DNA of 64,000 nucleotides from Aminobacter sp. HY435. GTDB lineage: Bacteria > Pseudomonadota > Alphaproteobacteria > Rhizobiales > Rhizobiaceae. Shown here one piece after another: positions 9,420-22,183 of the stretch (the stretch's first letter is position 1; every line of letters starts with the position of its first letter). Below the pieces are notes generated by a model. That model was given only the letters and a program-made list of their open reading frames with translations, did no database searches and was not told where the DNA came from. The stretch is taken from positions 213,772 through 277,771 of the forward strand of contig NZ_JANKZL010000008.1 of NCBI RefSeq assembly GCF_027568395.1, in the 5' to 3' direction. A program made the translations under genes and the position numbers.

Positions 9420-10796
9420 ATGCGGGAACTTGAGAAGCTGGCGGCGGCGGCAAGGCGGCTTGTAGCGGACCGTCGTGGCAACTTCGCCATCCTGGGCGGG
9501 CTCACGGCTTCGGCGGTCGCGCTTGCTGCTGGCTTCGGCGTCAACATCGCGCAGCTCCACAACGTCAAGTCCGGCCTTTCCAACGCTGTCGACGCGGCGG
9601 TCATTTCTACCGCCCGCGATCTCACCACCGGCGTCATCAGCACCAAAGATGCAGACAATGTCGTGAGAGCCTTCCTTGAAGCAAACGCCACGAGCCTGCT
9701 CGCGCCGGGCGAGAAGGTGGTGCTGGGCAAGGTGACGGTCGATCGGCTTGCCGGCACCGTCGAGGCGACCGCCCATATCGACGTCAACGTGTTCTTCCCG
9801 CTTTTCGGCACCGCCGACCGCCAGCGTGTCACGGCGACCACCGCTTCGCTCTATTCGGACAAGGACATCGAGGTGGCGATGATGCTCGACGTCACCGGCT
9901 CGATGGAGGGACAAAAGATCAAGGATCTCAGGGCAGCGGCGAAGAACGCGGTGGACCGATTGCTCGAAAATCCGCGTACGCGCGTGGCGTTGGTGCCGTA
10001 CGCCGAGTCCGTGAATGTCGGCGTGCTCGCTGAAAAGACGGTCTTCGTTGAAAAGTCAGGCGGGCGTGACCTGCCGCTGCCTGACGATGCGACGCCCAGG
10101 GAAATCTCGAACAACACGGGCAGGCAGACGGACAATTGCGCAAGCGAACGCAAGACCCCGAACCTGGAGGCGGATTACACCGACGATGGCCCGGCGACGA
10201 AACGGGTGGCGCCGGACGGCCGGATCTATCCCGCCAAGATCAACCGGGACGATCGCGTCGGAAGCTGCCCGGTGGCCAGTGTGGTGCCGCTTACCTCGGA
10301 TGCCGGCAAGCTCGGCAAGGCGATCGAAAAATTTTCCGCAAGGGGCGTCACCGCCGGAGCCATCGGCGTCCAGTGGGCCTACTACATGCTGTCTGAAAAG
10401 TGGCGCGCTGCCATCAAGGAGGCCAAGCTGGGTGACGGGCCGGCGGACATGGATCCCAGCAAGGTTGTCAAGGTGGCTATCCTCATGACCGACGGACAGT
10501 TCAACAAGGCTTTCGCCGGGACCACATCCGATGGCGCCGCCTCCCGGCGTCATGCGGAAGGACTGTGCAAGTCCATGAAGGACAACGGCATCGAGATTTT
10601 CGCCATCGGTTTCGACCTGAACGATGCGGGCATGTCGAAGACTGAACGAGAGCAGGCCAAGGCCGTGCTCAAGAATTGCTCGTCGCCCGACAGGTCATCC
10701 ATCAAGCATTACTACGAGGCATCGACGGGTCCAGAGCTTGATGCCGCGTATCGCTCGATCATCGAAAGCACCGAGATCCTCTACCTGACAATGTGA
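9420..10796 (+). CDS. TadE/TadG-family pilus assembly protein with von Willebrand A domain
   Basis: This 458-residue protein begins with the Tad N-terminal module (DRRGNFAILGGL followed by a membrane helix, residues about 15-45, then AVDAAVISTARDL). A vWA domain follows, with a MIDAS-like DVTGSM at residue 157 (DxTGS rather than DxSxS) and a later MTDGQF. The family helps assemble Flp/Tad pili, yet no other tad or cpa gene is in the window, so this is an orphan copy. The ATG at 9420 follows GGCGGGGGAT; the frame extends upstream to 9324 without a membrane segment. Confidence 0.8.
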   Translation: MRELEKLAAAARRLVADRRGNFAILGGLTASAVALAAGFGVNIAQLHNVKSGLSNAVDAAVISTARDLTTGVISTKDADNVVRAFLEANATSLLAPGEKVVLGKVTVDRLAGTVEATAHIDVNVFFPLFGTADRQRVTATTASLYSDKDIEVAMMLDVTGSMEGQKIKDLRAAAKNAVDRLLENPRTRVALVPYAESVNVGVLAEKTVFVEKSGGRDLPLPDDATPREISNNTGRQTDNCASERKTPNLEADYTDDGPATKRVAPDGRIYPAKINRDDRVGSCPVASVVPLTSDAGKLGKAIEKFSARGVTAGAIGVQWAYYMLSEKWRAAIKEAKLGDGPADMDPSKVVKVAILMTDGQFNKAFAGTTSDGAASRRHAEGLCKSMKDNGIEIFAIGFDLNDAGMSKTEREQAKAVLKNCSSPDRSSIKHYYEASTGPELDAAYRSIIESTEILYLTM

Positions 10797-10810
10797 GCGA
10801 CCAAACCAAA

Positions 10811-10842
10811 AAGGCCGCCCTTCTTGCGAAGGAGCGGCCTTT
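10811..10842. terminator. Bidirectional rho-independent terminator
   Basis: AAGGCCGC and GCGGCCTT flank an inner CCTTC/GAAGG stem and a TTGC loop. The A run on the left gives a T tract on the minus strand, and TT follows on the plus strand. It ends the vWA gene on plus and the small ORF unit at 10909-10980 on minus. Confidence 0.8.
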
Positions 10843-10908
10843 CCGTGTTTCCGTCCATGGCGCGGCTCAGTGGCAGTGACCTAGATCACCTGCCGCGCAT
10901 CTCGCGCC

Positions 10909-10980
10909 TTAACGGGAAGACTGCTTCCCGAAAGGGCAATCCGCTGAGGCCACGTTCAGGATAACGAAATCACTCGACAT
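10909..10980 (-). CDS. Putative 23-residue peptide with an extended perfect Shine-Dalgarno
   Basis: The ORF starts MSSDFVILNVASADCPFGK and ends four residues later (QSSR, TAA). I recognise no family. The case for translation is its leader: GAAAGGAGGTGATCC (complement of 10982-10996) lies directly upstream, complementary over 15 nt to the 3' end of 16S rRNA, with the AGGAGG core 7 bases from the ATG. A bidirectional terminator lies 67 bases after the stop, and a hairpin separates it from the acs gene upstream on the same strand. It could be a real micropeptide, a leader, or an RNA whose SD matters more than the peptide. Confidence 0.5.
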   Translation of the reverse strand: MSSDFVILNVASADCPFGKQSSR

Positions 10981-10981
10981 C

Positions 10982-10996
10982 GGATCACCTCCTTTC
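10982..10996 (-). promoter_or_regulatory. 15-nt extended Shine-Dalgarno (anti-SD complement)
   Basis: The minus strand reads GAAAGGAGGTGATCC, the exact reverse complement of the universal 16S tail GGATCACCTCCTTTC. Spacing to the ATG at 10980 is normal. Ordinary genes in this window have matches of 4-7 nt only. Confidence 0.75.
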
Positions 10997-11088
10997 AGTT
11001 CGTTGAACACGAATGACAAGGTGGTGTGTTTTCGCCGGTTGTGCAAGTGCCTGGAAAGCACAGCCCAGATCCATGTTTCAGGCGGATC

Positions 11089-11114
11089 ATCCCCCGCTCC
11101 GGTGTGCGGGGGAT
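11089..11114 (-). terminator. Hairpin after acs
   Basis: A 9-bp perfect stem ATCCCCCGC/GCGGGGGAT lies 8 bases past the acs stop codon. It has no T run, so it may be a weak terminator or an mRNA 3'-end stabiliser. Confidence 0.5.
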
Positions 11115-11122
11115 GAAATGGC

Positions 11123-13078
<1,956 letters not shown>

Positions 13079-13389
13079 TTCTTTCCCTTCCTCCCGGAAA
13101 CGATCCGGCGGCTCCTCACTGGCGCCGAATGGCGACCTTGGGGCCGCACGTTCGCGGGCATTATTATCAATTCAGGCCGCGCCACAATATTAGACATTGG
13201 ATTTGCTTCACGTCATTCCGTAGCGGCAAATCGACGCCGCCATCTGGCGATCAGCAGTCACGCCCAGCGGCTGCTAAAGCGCTGATATCTTGGAACTTAT
13301 GAGGGTCGCGCGCCGTTGTTTTATGAGACGGTTAACGATCGAGGCGCAGAATCTCGATGTGGAGGACCGTTCGACACGGAAGGCTTGCG
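13079..13389. other. Intergenic region between acs and usg (divergent promoters)
   Basis: The 311 bases between two divergent genes contain an AT-rich stretch around 13165-13215 that could host promoters. I see no gene, repeat or structured RNA in it. Confidence 0.4.
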
Positions 13390-13662
13390 ATGCGCGATGC
13401 TTCTGAACTGGAACTGATGCTCAAGGGCTACGGCCTGACCACGGCAGAGATACTCTACCACATGCCCGACCATCCGCATGTGCTGCAGACATTCATCTGG
13501 CAGGACTACGATATCGCGCCGAAGTTCCCGATCCTGTTCGGCTTCATCGCGTTCTGGCGGGCCAAGCTCGAGGGCCCGCTGCATTCGGTGCATTATACTC
13601 ACCGCAAGCTGATCGCTCCCAATGAGTGGCGCAAGGTCGACGGCGAGTTCCTGGTCCACTAA
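13390..13662 (+). CDS. usg: Usg-like family protein
   Basis: A 90-residue protein with LMLKGYGLTTAEILYHMPDHP, WQDYDIAPKFP and LHSVHYTHRKLI, the signature of the Usg family of alphaproteobacteria (named after the E. coli usg region). Its function is unknown. GGAAGG lies 7 bases before the ATG at 13390; a start at 13357 lacks a ribosome binding site. Confidence 0.88.
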   Translation: MRDASELELMLKGYGLTTAEILYHMPDHPHVLQTFIWQDYDIAPKFPILFGFIAFWRAKLEGPLHSVHYTHRKLIAPNEWRKVDGEFLVH

Positions 13663-13758
13663 CGGTTAACCCTACGCGCCATGGCAGCGGGCCGGGCATG
13701 GCGTGTGCGCGTCGTTGGTGTAGGCTGCGGGCGGGGATTTCCTTGGCGAGAAGCGACC

Positions 13759-14886
13759 ATGCCTGCGGCCAATGACGCCTGGGTTTTGATCTTTTCCGAC
13801 GGAACCGGCCAGCGCGGGGTGCGCGCCGACGAGGTCGAGCAGGTCGGCGACCAGCTGTTCAAGAACACCAACGTGTTCCAGATGTATGCGGCCATCGACG
13901 GGCGGCCGGGCATCAGGGCGTTCTACGACCCCGGCCTCGGTGCGCCGGAAGAAGGCGAGTGGGACTGGACGCGAACGCTGCGCAATTTGTGGAGCAAGGC
14001 GACCGGCTGGGGTATCACCGCCAACATCGTCGATTGCTACGAAGCCCTGATGCTCGAATGGCAGCCGGGCATGAGGATCGGCTTCTTCGGTTTCAGCCGT
14101 GGCGCGTATACCGTGCGCTGCCTCGGCGGCGTGCTGTCGACCTGCGGCATTGCCGTGACGGACAAGGGCGCGCCCATCTCGCAAGACAAGGCCGGGGCAG
14201 GTGCGAAGCGGCGGCGGGTCATCGCCGAGGAGGCGGTCAAGGCCTACAAGATCAAGGACAAGCCCGAGCGCCAGAAGGCGGGTGCGGACTTCACTGCCAG
14301 ACATGGCGCGGCGCGCGTCATGCCCGATGTCGTCGGCGTGTTCGACACCGTTCGCGCGCTTGGGCTGCCGGGGATCATGAACGTGGCGAACCCTTATCGC
14401 CACGAGTTCCACGACAACGAGCTGTCGGTGCGCGTGCCGGTCGGGCTGCACGCACTGTCGGTGGACGAGAACCGAAAGGCGTTTGCGCTGGTGCCATGGG
14501 AGGAGCCCGATGCCGATGCACGGGTGTCAGGCCAGGTCATCGAGCAATGCTGGTTTCCGGGAGTTCATTCCGACGTCGGTGGCGGCTATGCCGATGACGA
14601 CAACCTCGCCAAGCTGAGCCTTGGCTGGATGATCGAGCGGTTGCGCAGCCTGTCCGGCCTCGATTTTCCTATCGCCATCGATCCGGAAGGCAAGGTGCTT
14701 GGCGAGGCGCATGACGAGCGGACCGGGCTCGGCGTGTTCTGGCTGCCCGGGCTGCGCGCGATCAAGGGCGCGTCGATCGATGTCGACCGGCTTTGCGCCG
14801 ACATAGAGCAGCGCTTTGACCGGTACAGGCCGTCCTACCGGCCGCTGCCGCTGAGCCGGCATCCGCGCGTGCGGCGCTATTTTTGA
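13759..14886 (+). CDS. DUF2235 alpha/beta-hydrolase-like protein
   Basis: This 375-residue protein opens with LIFSDGTGQ, carries the nucleophile elbow GFSRG with Ser at residue 113, then VFDTVRALG and WFPGVHSDVGGGY. These are the conserved blocks of DUF2235, which includes phospholipase effectors of type VI secretion (Tle-like) as well as many uncharacterised cytoplasmic proteins. There is no signal peptide and no T6SS gene nearby, so an effector role is not supported. The ATG at 13759 is chosen because the fold begins within ten residues. Confidence 0.8.
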   Translation: MPAANDAWVLIFSDGTGQRGVRADEVEQVGDQLFKNTNVFQMYAAIDGRPGIRAFYDPGLGAPEEGEWDWTRTLRNLWSKATGWGITANIVDCYEALMLEWQPGMRIGFFGFSRGAYTVRCLGGVLSTCGIAVTDKGAPISQDKAGAGAKRRRVIAEEAVKAYKIKDKPERQKAGADFTARHGAARVMPDVVGVFDTVRALGLPGIMNVANPYRHEFHDNELSVRVPVGLHALSVDENRKAFALVPWEEPDADARVSGQVIEQCWFPGVHSDVGGGYADDDNLAKLSLGWMIERLRSLSGLDFPIAIDPEGKVLGEAHDERTGLGVFWLPGLRAIKGASIDVDRLCADIEQRFDRYRPSYRPLPLSRHPRVRRYF

Positions 14887-15110
14887 CCCCTGCGCCGGGT
14901 CTGGCACAAATCAAATACCGGGCGGCGATGCCTGGGGCGATTGCCCGCCGGGCGCTGGAGGGGTATTGCCGCTGTAGCGCATCGTCGATCAACCTGTCGG
15001 AGGGACGGTGCCCGTTTCAAAGTGGTCGAGCGCATTTGCGTCGGTGTGACGCGCCGCGCTCTGAAGCTTCCGCCGGACCCTTATGGGTGGCGGGTTAGAG
15101 GAGAAATGCC

Positions 15111-16214
15111 ATGAACTTGAAGTCCTTTGCGGTAACGCTCGCCGCGTCGATCGCGTTCGTTTCGGCGGCGCACGCCGACATCACCATCGGCCTCGTCGCT
15201 CCGCTCACCGGCCCGGTGGCGGCTTATGGCGCCCAGGTCAAGAACGGCGCCCAGGCGGCCGTCGACGCCATCAACGAAAAGGGCGGCATCCTTGGTGAGA
15301 AGATCATCCTGAAGCTCGCCGACGACGCGGGCGATCCCAAGCAGGGCGTTTCGGCGGCCAATCTGCTGGTCGGCGAGAGCGTGCAGTATGTCGTTGGCCC
15401 GGTCACGTCGGGCGTTGCGATCCCGGCTTCGGACGTGTTTGCCGAAAACGGCATCCTGATGGTGACGCCGACCGCGACCGCGCCGGACCTCACCACCCGC
15501 GGCCTGACCAACGTGCTGCGCACCTGCGGCCGCGACGACCAGCAGGCCGAAGTGGCCGCTGCCTATGTGCTCAAGAACATGAAGGACAAGCGCGTCGCGG
15601 TGATCGACGACAAGGGCACATACGGCAAGGGCCTGGCCGACGCCTTCAAGGCGGCGATCAACGCCGGCGGCCTGCAGGAAGTGCAGCGGAATTCGCTGAC
15701 CCCGGGCGAGAAGGACCTCTCGGCCCTGATCACGCGCCTGAAGGCCGACAATGTCGATGTGATCTACTTCGGCGGCTATCACCCCGAGGGCGGCCTTCTG
15801 GCGCGCCAGCTGAAGGATGGCGGCGTCAACGCCGTGATCATCGGCGGCGAAGGCCTGTCGAACACCGAGTTCTGGGCAATCGGCAACGAGGCAGCTGCCG
15901 GCACGCTGTTCACCAACGCGTCCGACGCGCTGAAGAACCCGGCATCCGCCGATGCGGTGAAGATCCTCGAGGGCAAGGGCATTCCGCCGGAAGCCTTCAC
16001 GCTCAACGCCTATGCCGCGGTGGAAGTGCTCAAGGCCGGCATCGAGAAGGCCGGCAAGGCCGACGACACCGCAGCGGTTGCCGCGGCGCTGAAGTCGGGC
16101 GAGCCGATCGCAACCGCCATCGGCAACCTGACCTATGGCGAGAGCGGCGACCTGACTTCGCCGAGCTTCTCGCTGTTCAAGTGGGAAGGCGGCAAGATCG
16201 TCGCGGCCGAGTAG
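15111..16214 (+). CDS. Branched-chain amino acid ABC transporter, periplasmic binding protein (LivK-like)
   Basis: A 367-residue protein with a signal peptide (residues 1-22, cleavage after AHA) followed by [17 protein letters not shown], the standard start of type I periplasmic leucine/isoleucine/valine-binding proteins. The family feeds high-affinity import of branched-chain or related amino acids. It stands alone, without permease or ATPase genes next to it, as often seen for rhizobial LivK paralogues. The ribosome binding site GAGGAG precedes the ATG, and a clear terminator follows. Confidence 0.92.
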   Translation: MNLKSFAVTLAASIAFVSAAHADITIGLVAPLTGPVAAYGAQVKNGAQAAVDAINEKGGILGEKIILKLADDAGDPKQGVSAANLLVGESVQYVVGPVTSGVAIPASDVFAENGILMVTPTATAPDLTTRGLTNVLRTCGRDDQQAEVAAAYVLKNMKDKRVAVIDDKGTYGKGLADAFKAAINAGGLQEVQRNSLTPGEKDLSALITRLKADNVDVIYFGGYHPEGGLLARQLKDGGVNAVIIGGEGLSNTEFWAIGNEAAAGTLFTNASDALKNPASADAVKILEGKGIPPEAFTLNAYAAVEVLKAGIEKAGKADDTAAVAAALKSGEPIATAIGNLTYGESGDLTSPSFSLFKWEGGKIVAAE

Positions 16215-16234
16215 GCCAGGCGAAACCTTTCGAA

Positions 16235-16265
16235 AGGGCCGGGGCGAAGGCTCCGGCTCTTTTTG
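16235..16265 (+). terminator. Rho-independent terminator
   Basis: The G+C-rich stem AGGGCCGGGGC / GCTCCGGCTCT (G-T pairs and a mismatch tolerated) with loop GAAG is followed by a run of Ts. It lies 20 bases after the LivK-like stop. Confidence 0.85.
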
Positions 16266-16312
16266 CTTGCGCCTGTGAATAATTGGACCACCCTCGGACA
16301 GGGACTGCACGC

Positions 16313-16714
16313 TTACAGCGTCCAGGGGTTCAGCAGTGGAAGGCCGATGCCTTCGAAATCGGCCACGTTTCGCGTCACAAGAACCAGATCGTGAACCAGC
16401 GATGTGGCGGCAATGAGTGTATCGGCACTGCCTCTTGTCCGGCCAGCAGTCAACCGGCCCCAAGCCAGCGCGATTTCTTCTGTTATCGGGAGAATTCGAT
16501 CCGCGTTTTCATGACGCAGTTCGTGCAACCAAAGCTCCAACGGCTTCGCCCGCTCGGCGTCCTGCTGCCGTCGCTTGACGATGCCACGTTCGATTTCGCC
16601 GATGGTGATTACGCTCAAGTTGACCGAATACGCGTCGATGGAGGCAAGCCAATCCGTGGGTTTGGGCAGGCGTCTTTGGACGTCGGAGACAATGTTTGTA
16701 TCAAGTAGATACAT
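16313..16714 (-). CDS. VapC/FitB-type PIN-domain toxin
   Basis: A 133-residue PIN-domain ribonuclease. The acidic active-site positions are visible: Asp5 in LLDTN, Glu40 in TIGEIERG, Asp98 in GSADTLIAA and Asp119 in TRNVADFEG. PIN toxins cleave tRNA or rRNA and are neutralised by the cognate antitoxin. The start codon lies one base past the antitoxin stop, so translation is coupled. Confidence 0.92.
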   Translation of the reverse strand: MYLLDTNIVSDVQRRLPKPTDWLASIDAYSVNLSVITIGEIERGIVKRRQQDAERAKPLELWLHELRHENADRILPITEEIALAWGRLTAGRTRGSADTLIAATSLVHDLVLVTRNVADFEGIGLPLLNPWTL

Positions 16715-16715
16715 A

Positions 16716-16970
16716 TCATAACTCGATATCGCGGATCATCGAGTCCGGGCGGCGCTCGACCTCTGCCGCAAACTCTTCATCCCAAACGGGACCGGACAGT
16801 AGGTATTCTGCAAGCGTTTTCCGTTTGCCCACCAGCTTCTCGTATTGTTCGGCTGAGAGCACGACAACCGCCGGTTCACCGCGCACGGTGACCGTCTGCG
16901 GCCCTTCCTTCCGGGCGCGCTGGACCAGCTTGGAAAAATTGTTCTTGGCGTCCTGCAGATGCCAGTTCAT
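16716..16970 (-). CDS. Phd/YefM-family antitoxin
   Basis: The 84-residue product begins MNWHLQDAKNNFSKLVQRA, then VTVRGEPAVVVLS, the Phd/YefM DNA-binding fold, with a C-terminal toxin-binding tail. It should repress its own promoter, together with the toxin. The ATG at 16970 has AGGTGA 4 bases upstream; an in-frame GTG at 16979 has none and abuts the operator palindrome. Confidence 0.9.
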   Translation of the reverse strand: MNWHLQDAKNNFSKLVQRARKEGPQTVTVRGEPAVVVLSAEQYEKLVGKRKTLAEYLLSGPVWDEEFAAEVERRPDSMIRDIEL

Positions 16971-16979
16971 CGTCGTCAC

Positions 16980-17029
16980 CTGGCTAGCTTGGCTAGCCAG
17001 AATATAGTGGAGAACGACGTTCCACTCAA
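16980..17029 (-). promoter_or_regulatory. Toxin-antitoxin promoter with two operator palindromes
   Basis: On the minus strand, TTGAGT (17029-17024) and TATATT (17006-17001) are separated by exactly 17 bases, a good sigma-70 promoter. One inverted repeat, CTGGCTAG...CTAGCCAG, spans 16980-17000. A second, AGTGGA...TCCACT, spans 17006-17026 and fills the spacer. Both suit autorepression by the antitoxin/toxin complex. Confidence 0.7.
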
Positions 17030-17051
17030 CTGTGCTGTGGTGACGGCACCT

Positions 17052-17714
17052 CTAGCGGCTGCCGAAAATCGCCGAGCCGACGCGGACGCTGGTGGCGCCG
17101 AAGGCGACCGCAAGTTCATAGTCGCCGGACATGCCCATCGAGAGCTTTTCGACGCCGGCCTCGCGCGCCAGTTTCGCCAGCAGGGCGAAGTGCGGCCCGG
17201 GGTTTTCATCGACCGGGGGAATGCACATCAGGCCCTCGATGGCGAGGCCGTGGATCTCGCGGCAATGCTTGACGAAGGCGACGGCTTCGCGCGGTCCGAT
17301 GCCTGCCTTCTGCTCTTCCGAACCGGTGTTGACCTGCACATAGAGCCTCGTGGCGCGGCCCTGGCGTTCGATTTCCCTGGCGAGCTCGGCGGCGATCTTG
17401 TCGCGGTCGACCGTCTCGATGACGTCGAACAGCGCAACCGCTTCCTTGGCCTTGTTGGACTGCAGCGGGCCGATGAGGTGGAGTTCGATGTCCGGAAACT
17501 CGGCCTTCAACTGAGGCCACTTGCCCTGTGCTTCCTGGACGCGGTTTTCGCCGAAGACACGCTGGCCGGCCTCGATCACAGGCCGGATGTGCTCGGCGTC
17601 GAAGGTTTTCGAAACGGCGACCAGCGTCACGGCCCCGACCGGCCTGTTGGTTTCCTGCTCGGCGGCACCTATCTTCTGCTTCACCAGCGCTAGCTGTTCG
17701 AGCGAACTTTCCAT
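17052..17714 (-). CDS. YggS/PROSC family PLP-binding protein
   Basis: This 220-residue PLP-binding homeostasis protein has a TIM-barrel-like single domain. TLVAVSKTF holds the Schiff-base lysine, followed by FGENRVQEA, LHLIGPLQSNK, VQVNTG and the C-terminal SMGMSGDYELAV...VRVGSAIFG. It regulates vitamin B6 and amino acid pools. The start at 17714 is conventional; an ATG at 17732 with a GGAGCC site is an alternative. It is divergent from leuS. Confidence 0.9.
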   Translation of the reverse strand: MESSLEQLALVKQKIGAAEQETNRPVGAVTLVAVSKTFDAEHIRPVIEAGQRVFGENRVQEAQGKWPQLKAEFPDIELHLIGPLQSNKAKEAVALFDVIETVDRDKIAAELAREIERQGRATRLYVQVNTGSEEQKAGIGPREAVAFVKHCREIHGLAIEGLMCIPPVDENPGPHFALLAKLAREAGVEKLSMGMSGDYELAVAFGATSVRVGSAIFGSR

Positions 17715-17856
17715 ACCATGGCCCTGCTGCATTTTGCCCGGCTCCGGCACGCCGGAGTTGACGGGTCCGGGAATCCATGATGAACACCCGGCAACGATTT
17801 CCTGAACCGCGGGTTTTCGCCCCGGTCCATGCACGCTTTTAAGTGAAAAACATCCG

Positions 17857-20461
<2,605 letters not shown>

Positions 20462-20475
<14 letters not shown>

Positions 20476-21025
20476 GGCGCGGAAGTCTGCGGATACATTG
20501 CGTTTTGCTGCCGGACTGGCCTTGCTTGGCGCCGTTGCACTGGTCTCGGCCTGTACTGTCCGTCCGCTCTATTCGGACGGGCCTGCCGGCGCCGGTATCG
20601 AATCCGGCACGGCGGCGCAGCTGGCAGCGATCAACATCAAGCCGGTCGACACGCGCTATGCGCAGGAAGTGCGCAACCACCTGATCTTCCTGTTCAACAG
20701 CGGAGCAGGGCAGCAGGCGGCGGCACCCTACGTCATGAACCTCAAGGTCAATCGTTCCAATGAGGCGACGCTGCTGGCCCAGGTGACAAGTGTCGACGAC
20801 GAGCCGACGGCCGGCACGATGACGCTGACCGCGACCTACGTCATCACCGACATCAAGACCGGCAAGAACATCACGGCGGGCAAGCGCAGCATCTCGTCGT
20901 CCTATGACCGTCCGCGCCAGGAGTTCGCCCGGCTTCGCGCCGAGCGCGACGCCGAAAACCGCGCGGCGCGCGAGCTCGCCGACCTGCTCAGGCTGGCCAT
21001 CGCGCAGGACATCTCCAAGGGCTGA
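20462..21025 (+). CDS. lptE: LPS-assembly lipoprotein LptE-like
   Basis: This 187-residue protein has an N-terminal hydrophobic segment and a lipobox LVSAC with Cys31. After cleavage, CTVRPLYS leads the mature domain, the usual beginning of alphaproteobacterial LptE, the outer-membrane plug of LptD in lipopolysaccharide export. The ATG lies inside the leuS 3' end. In related rhizobia holA follows this gene; here it is an unrelated ATPase. Confidence 0.85.
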
Positions 21026-21052
21026 GGCAGCGCGCATGGGCAGGTCCTGTCG

Positions 21053-22183
21053 ATGCGCCTGACGTACTTTTCCACCGCCGGCTACCGGTCGTTGCGCGCG
21101 ATCCGGCTCGACATCGGCCAGGTCAGCGTCTTCGCCGGCGAAAACGGCGTCGGCAAATCCAACCTCTATCGAGCCCTTCAGCTGATCAAGGCATCGGCTG
21201 ACGGCACGCTTGCCCGCGAGATCGCGGGCGAGGGCGGCATGAGCTCGGTCCTGTGGTCGGGCAAGCGCCGTACCGGACAGCCGGTTCGCGTCATCATCGA
21301 CGCCCGGTTCGTCGACGACGAAACGGCAGTCGAATATGGCTACCGGGTCGAAATCGGGCTGCCTCCGCCGGTTTCGGCCGGCTTTGCGTTCGAACCGCAT
21401 GTCAAGGAAGAGACGCTGAGCGTCGAGGCCGGACGGCGGCCCGTCGAAATGATGACGCGCAAGGGCCAGGCGGTGTTCGCCCGCGATGGCGACGGCAGGC
21501 GCGTCGAATACCCCGATCGTATCCTGAATTCGGAAACGGCGCTGTCGCTTCTCGGCGGCGCTGGCCGCTATCCGGAAGTCGGCGATCTGCGTGCAGCGGT
21601 GGCCGGCTGGCGCTTTTATCATGGCTTCCGAACCGACGCCGATTCGTTGGTGCGGCGGCCGGCGCTGGCGACCACCGCGCCGATGCTGGACGAGGATGGC
21701 GCCAACCTGGCCGCCGTGTTCGCCACGCTACGCCACATCCGCGGCGACACCGTCGATCTTGACCGCATGATCGGCGATGCACTCGGCGGGGCCGTGCTCG
21801 ATGTGCCTGTGCCCGCGGAAACAGCGACCTTTGGTCTGGCGCTGCCCGAGTTCCCGCAACGGGTATTTCGTCCCCAGGAATTGTCGGACGGACAGATCCG
21901 CTTCCTGGCGCTGGCCGGCGCGCTGATGTCTTATCGCTTGCCCAGGCTGGTCGCGCTCAATGAGCCGGAAGCGAGCCTGCATGTGCGCATGCTGCCGGCG
22001 CTCGCCGACATGATCGCCGCGGCGGCCGAACGGACGCAGGTCTGGGTGGTCACGCATTCGCGCGAACTGGCCGAGCTGGTGCGAGAGCGCACCGGCGCAA
22101 GAGCGCTGACGCTGCTGCGCATCGATGGTGCCACGACGATCGAAGGCATGCGCGCGACCGGCGTGATGCCGGAGGATGACTAG
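21053..22183 (+). CDS. AAA family ATPase, OLD/RecF-like
   Basis: A 376-residue single-domain ATPase. FAGENGVGKSN (Walker A, residues 28-37) comes after a YRSLRAIRLDIG strand. The C-terminal half has LSDGQIRFLALAG (ABC-like signature), NEPEASLH (Walker B region) and WVVTHSRELAEL (D-loop and His switch). This is the fold of OLD-type and RecF-like ATPases, but no TOPRIM nuclease follows, so it is a solo ATPase with unknown role. It sits where holA would be expected. Its stop codon overlaps the convergent transporter stop in CTAG. Confidence 0.8.
   Translation: MRLTYFSTAGYRSLRAIRLDIGQVSVFAGENGVGKSNLYRALQLIKASADGTLAREIAGEGGMSSVLWSGKRRTGQPVRVIIDARFVDDETAVEYGYRVEIGLPPPVSAGFAFEPHVKEETLSVEAGRRPVEMMTRKGQAVFARDGDGRRVEYPDRILNSETALSLLGGAGRYPEVGDLRAAVAGWRFYHGFRTDADSLVRRPALATTAPMLDEDGANLAAVFATLRHIRGDTVDLDRMIGDALGGAVLDVPVPAETATFGLALPEFPQRVFRPQELSDGQIRFLALAGALMSYRLPRLVALNEPEASLHVRMLPALADMIAAAAERTQVWVVTHSRELAELVRERTGARALTLLRIDGATTIEGMRATGVMPEDD

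Noticed and set aside
10982..10996. GGATCACCTCCTTTC on the plus strand as a 16S rRNA gene fragment
   Set aside because: Flanking bases do not continue the 16S sequence on either side, so the match is explained better as a Shine-Dalgarno on the minus strand.
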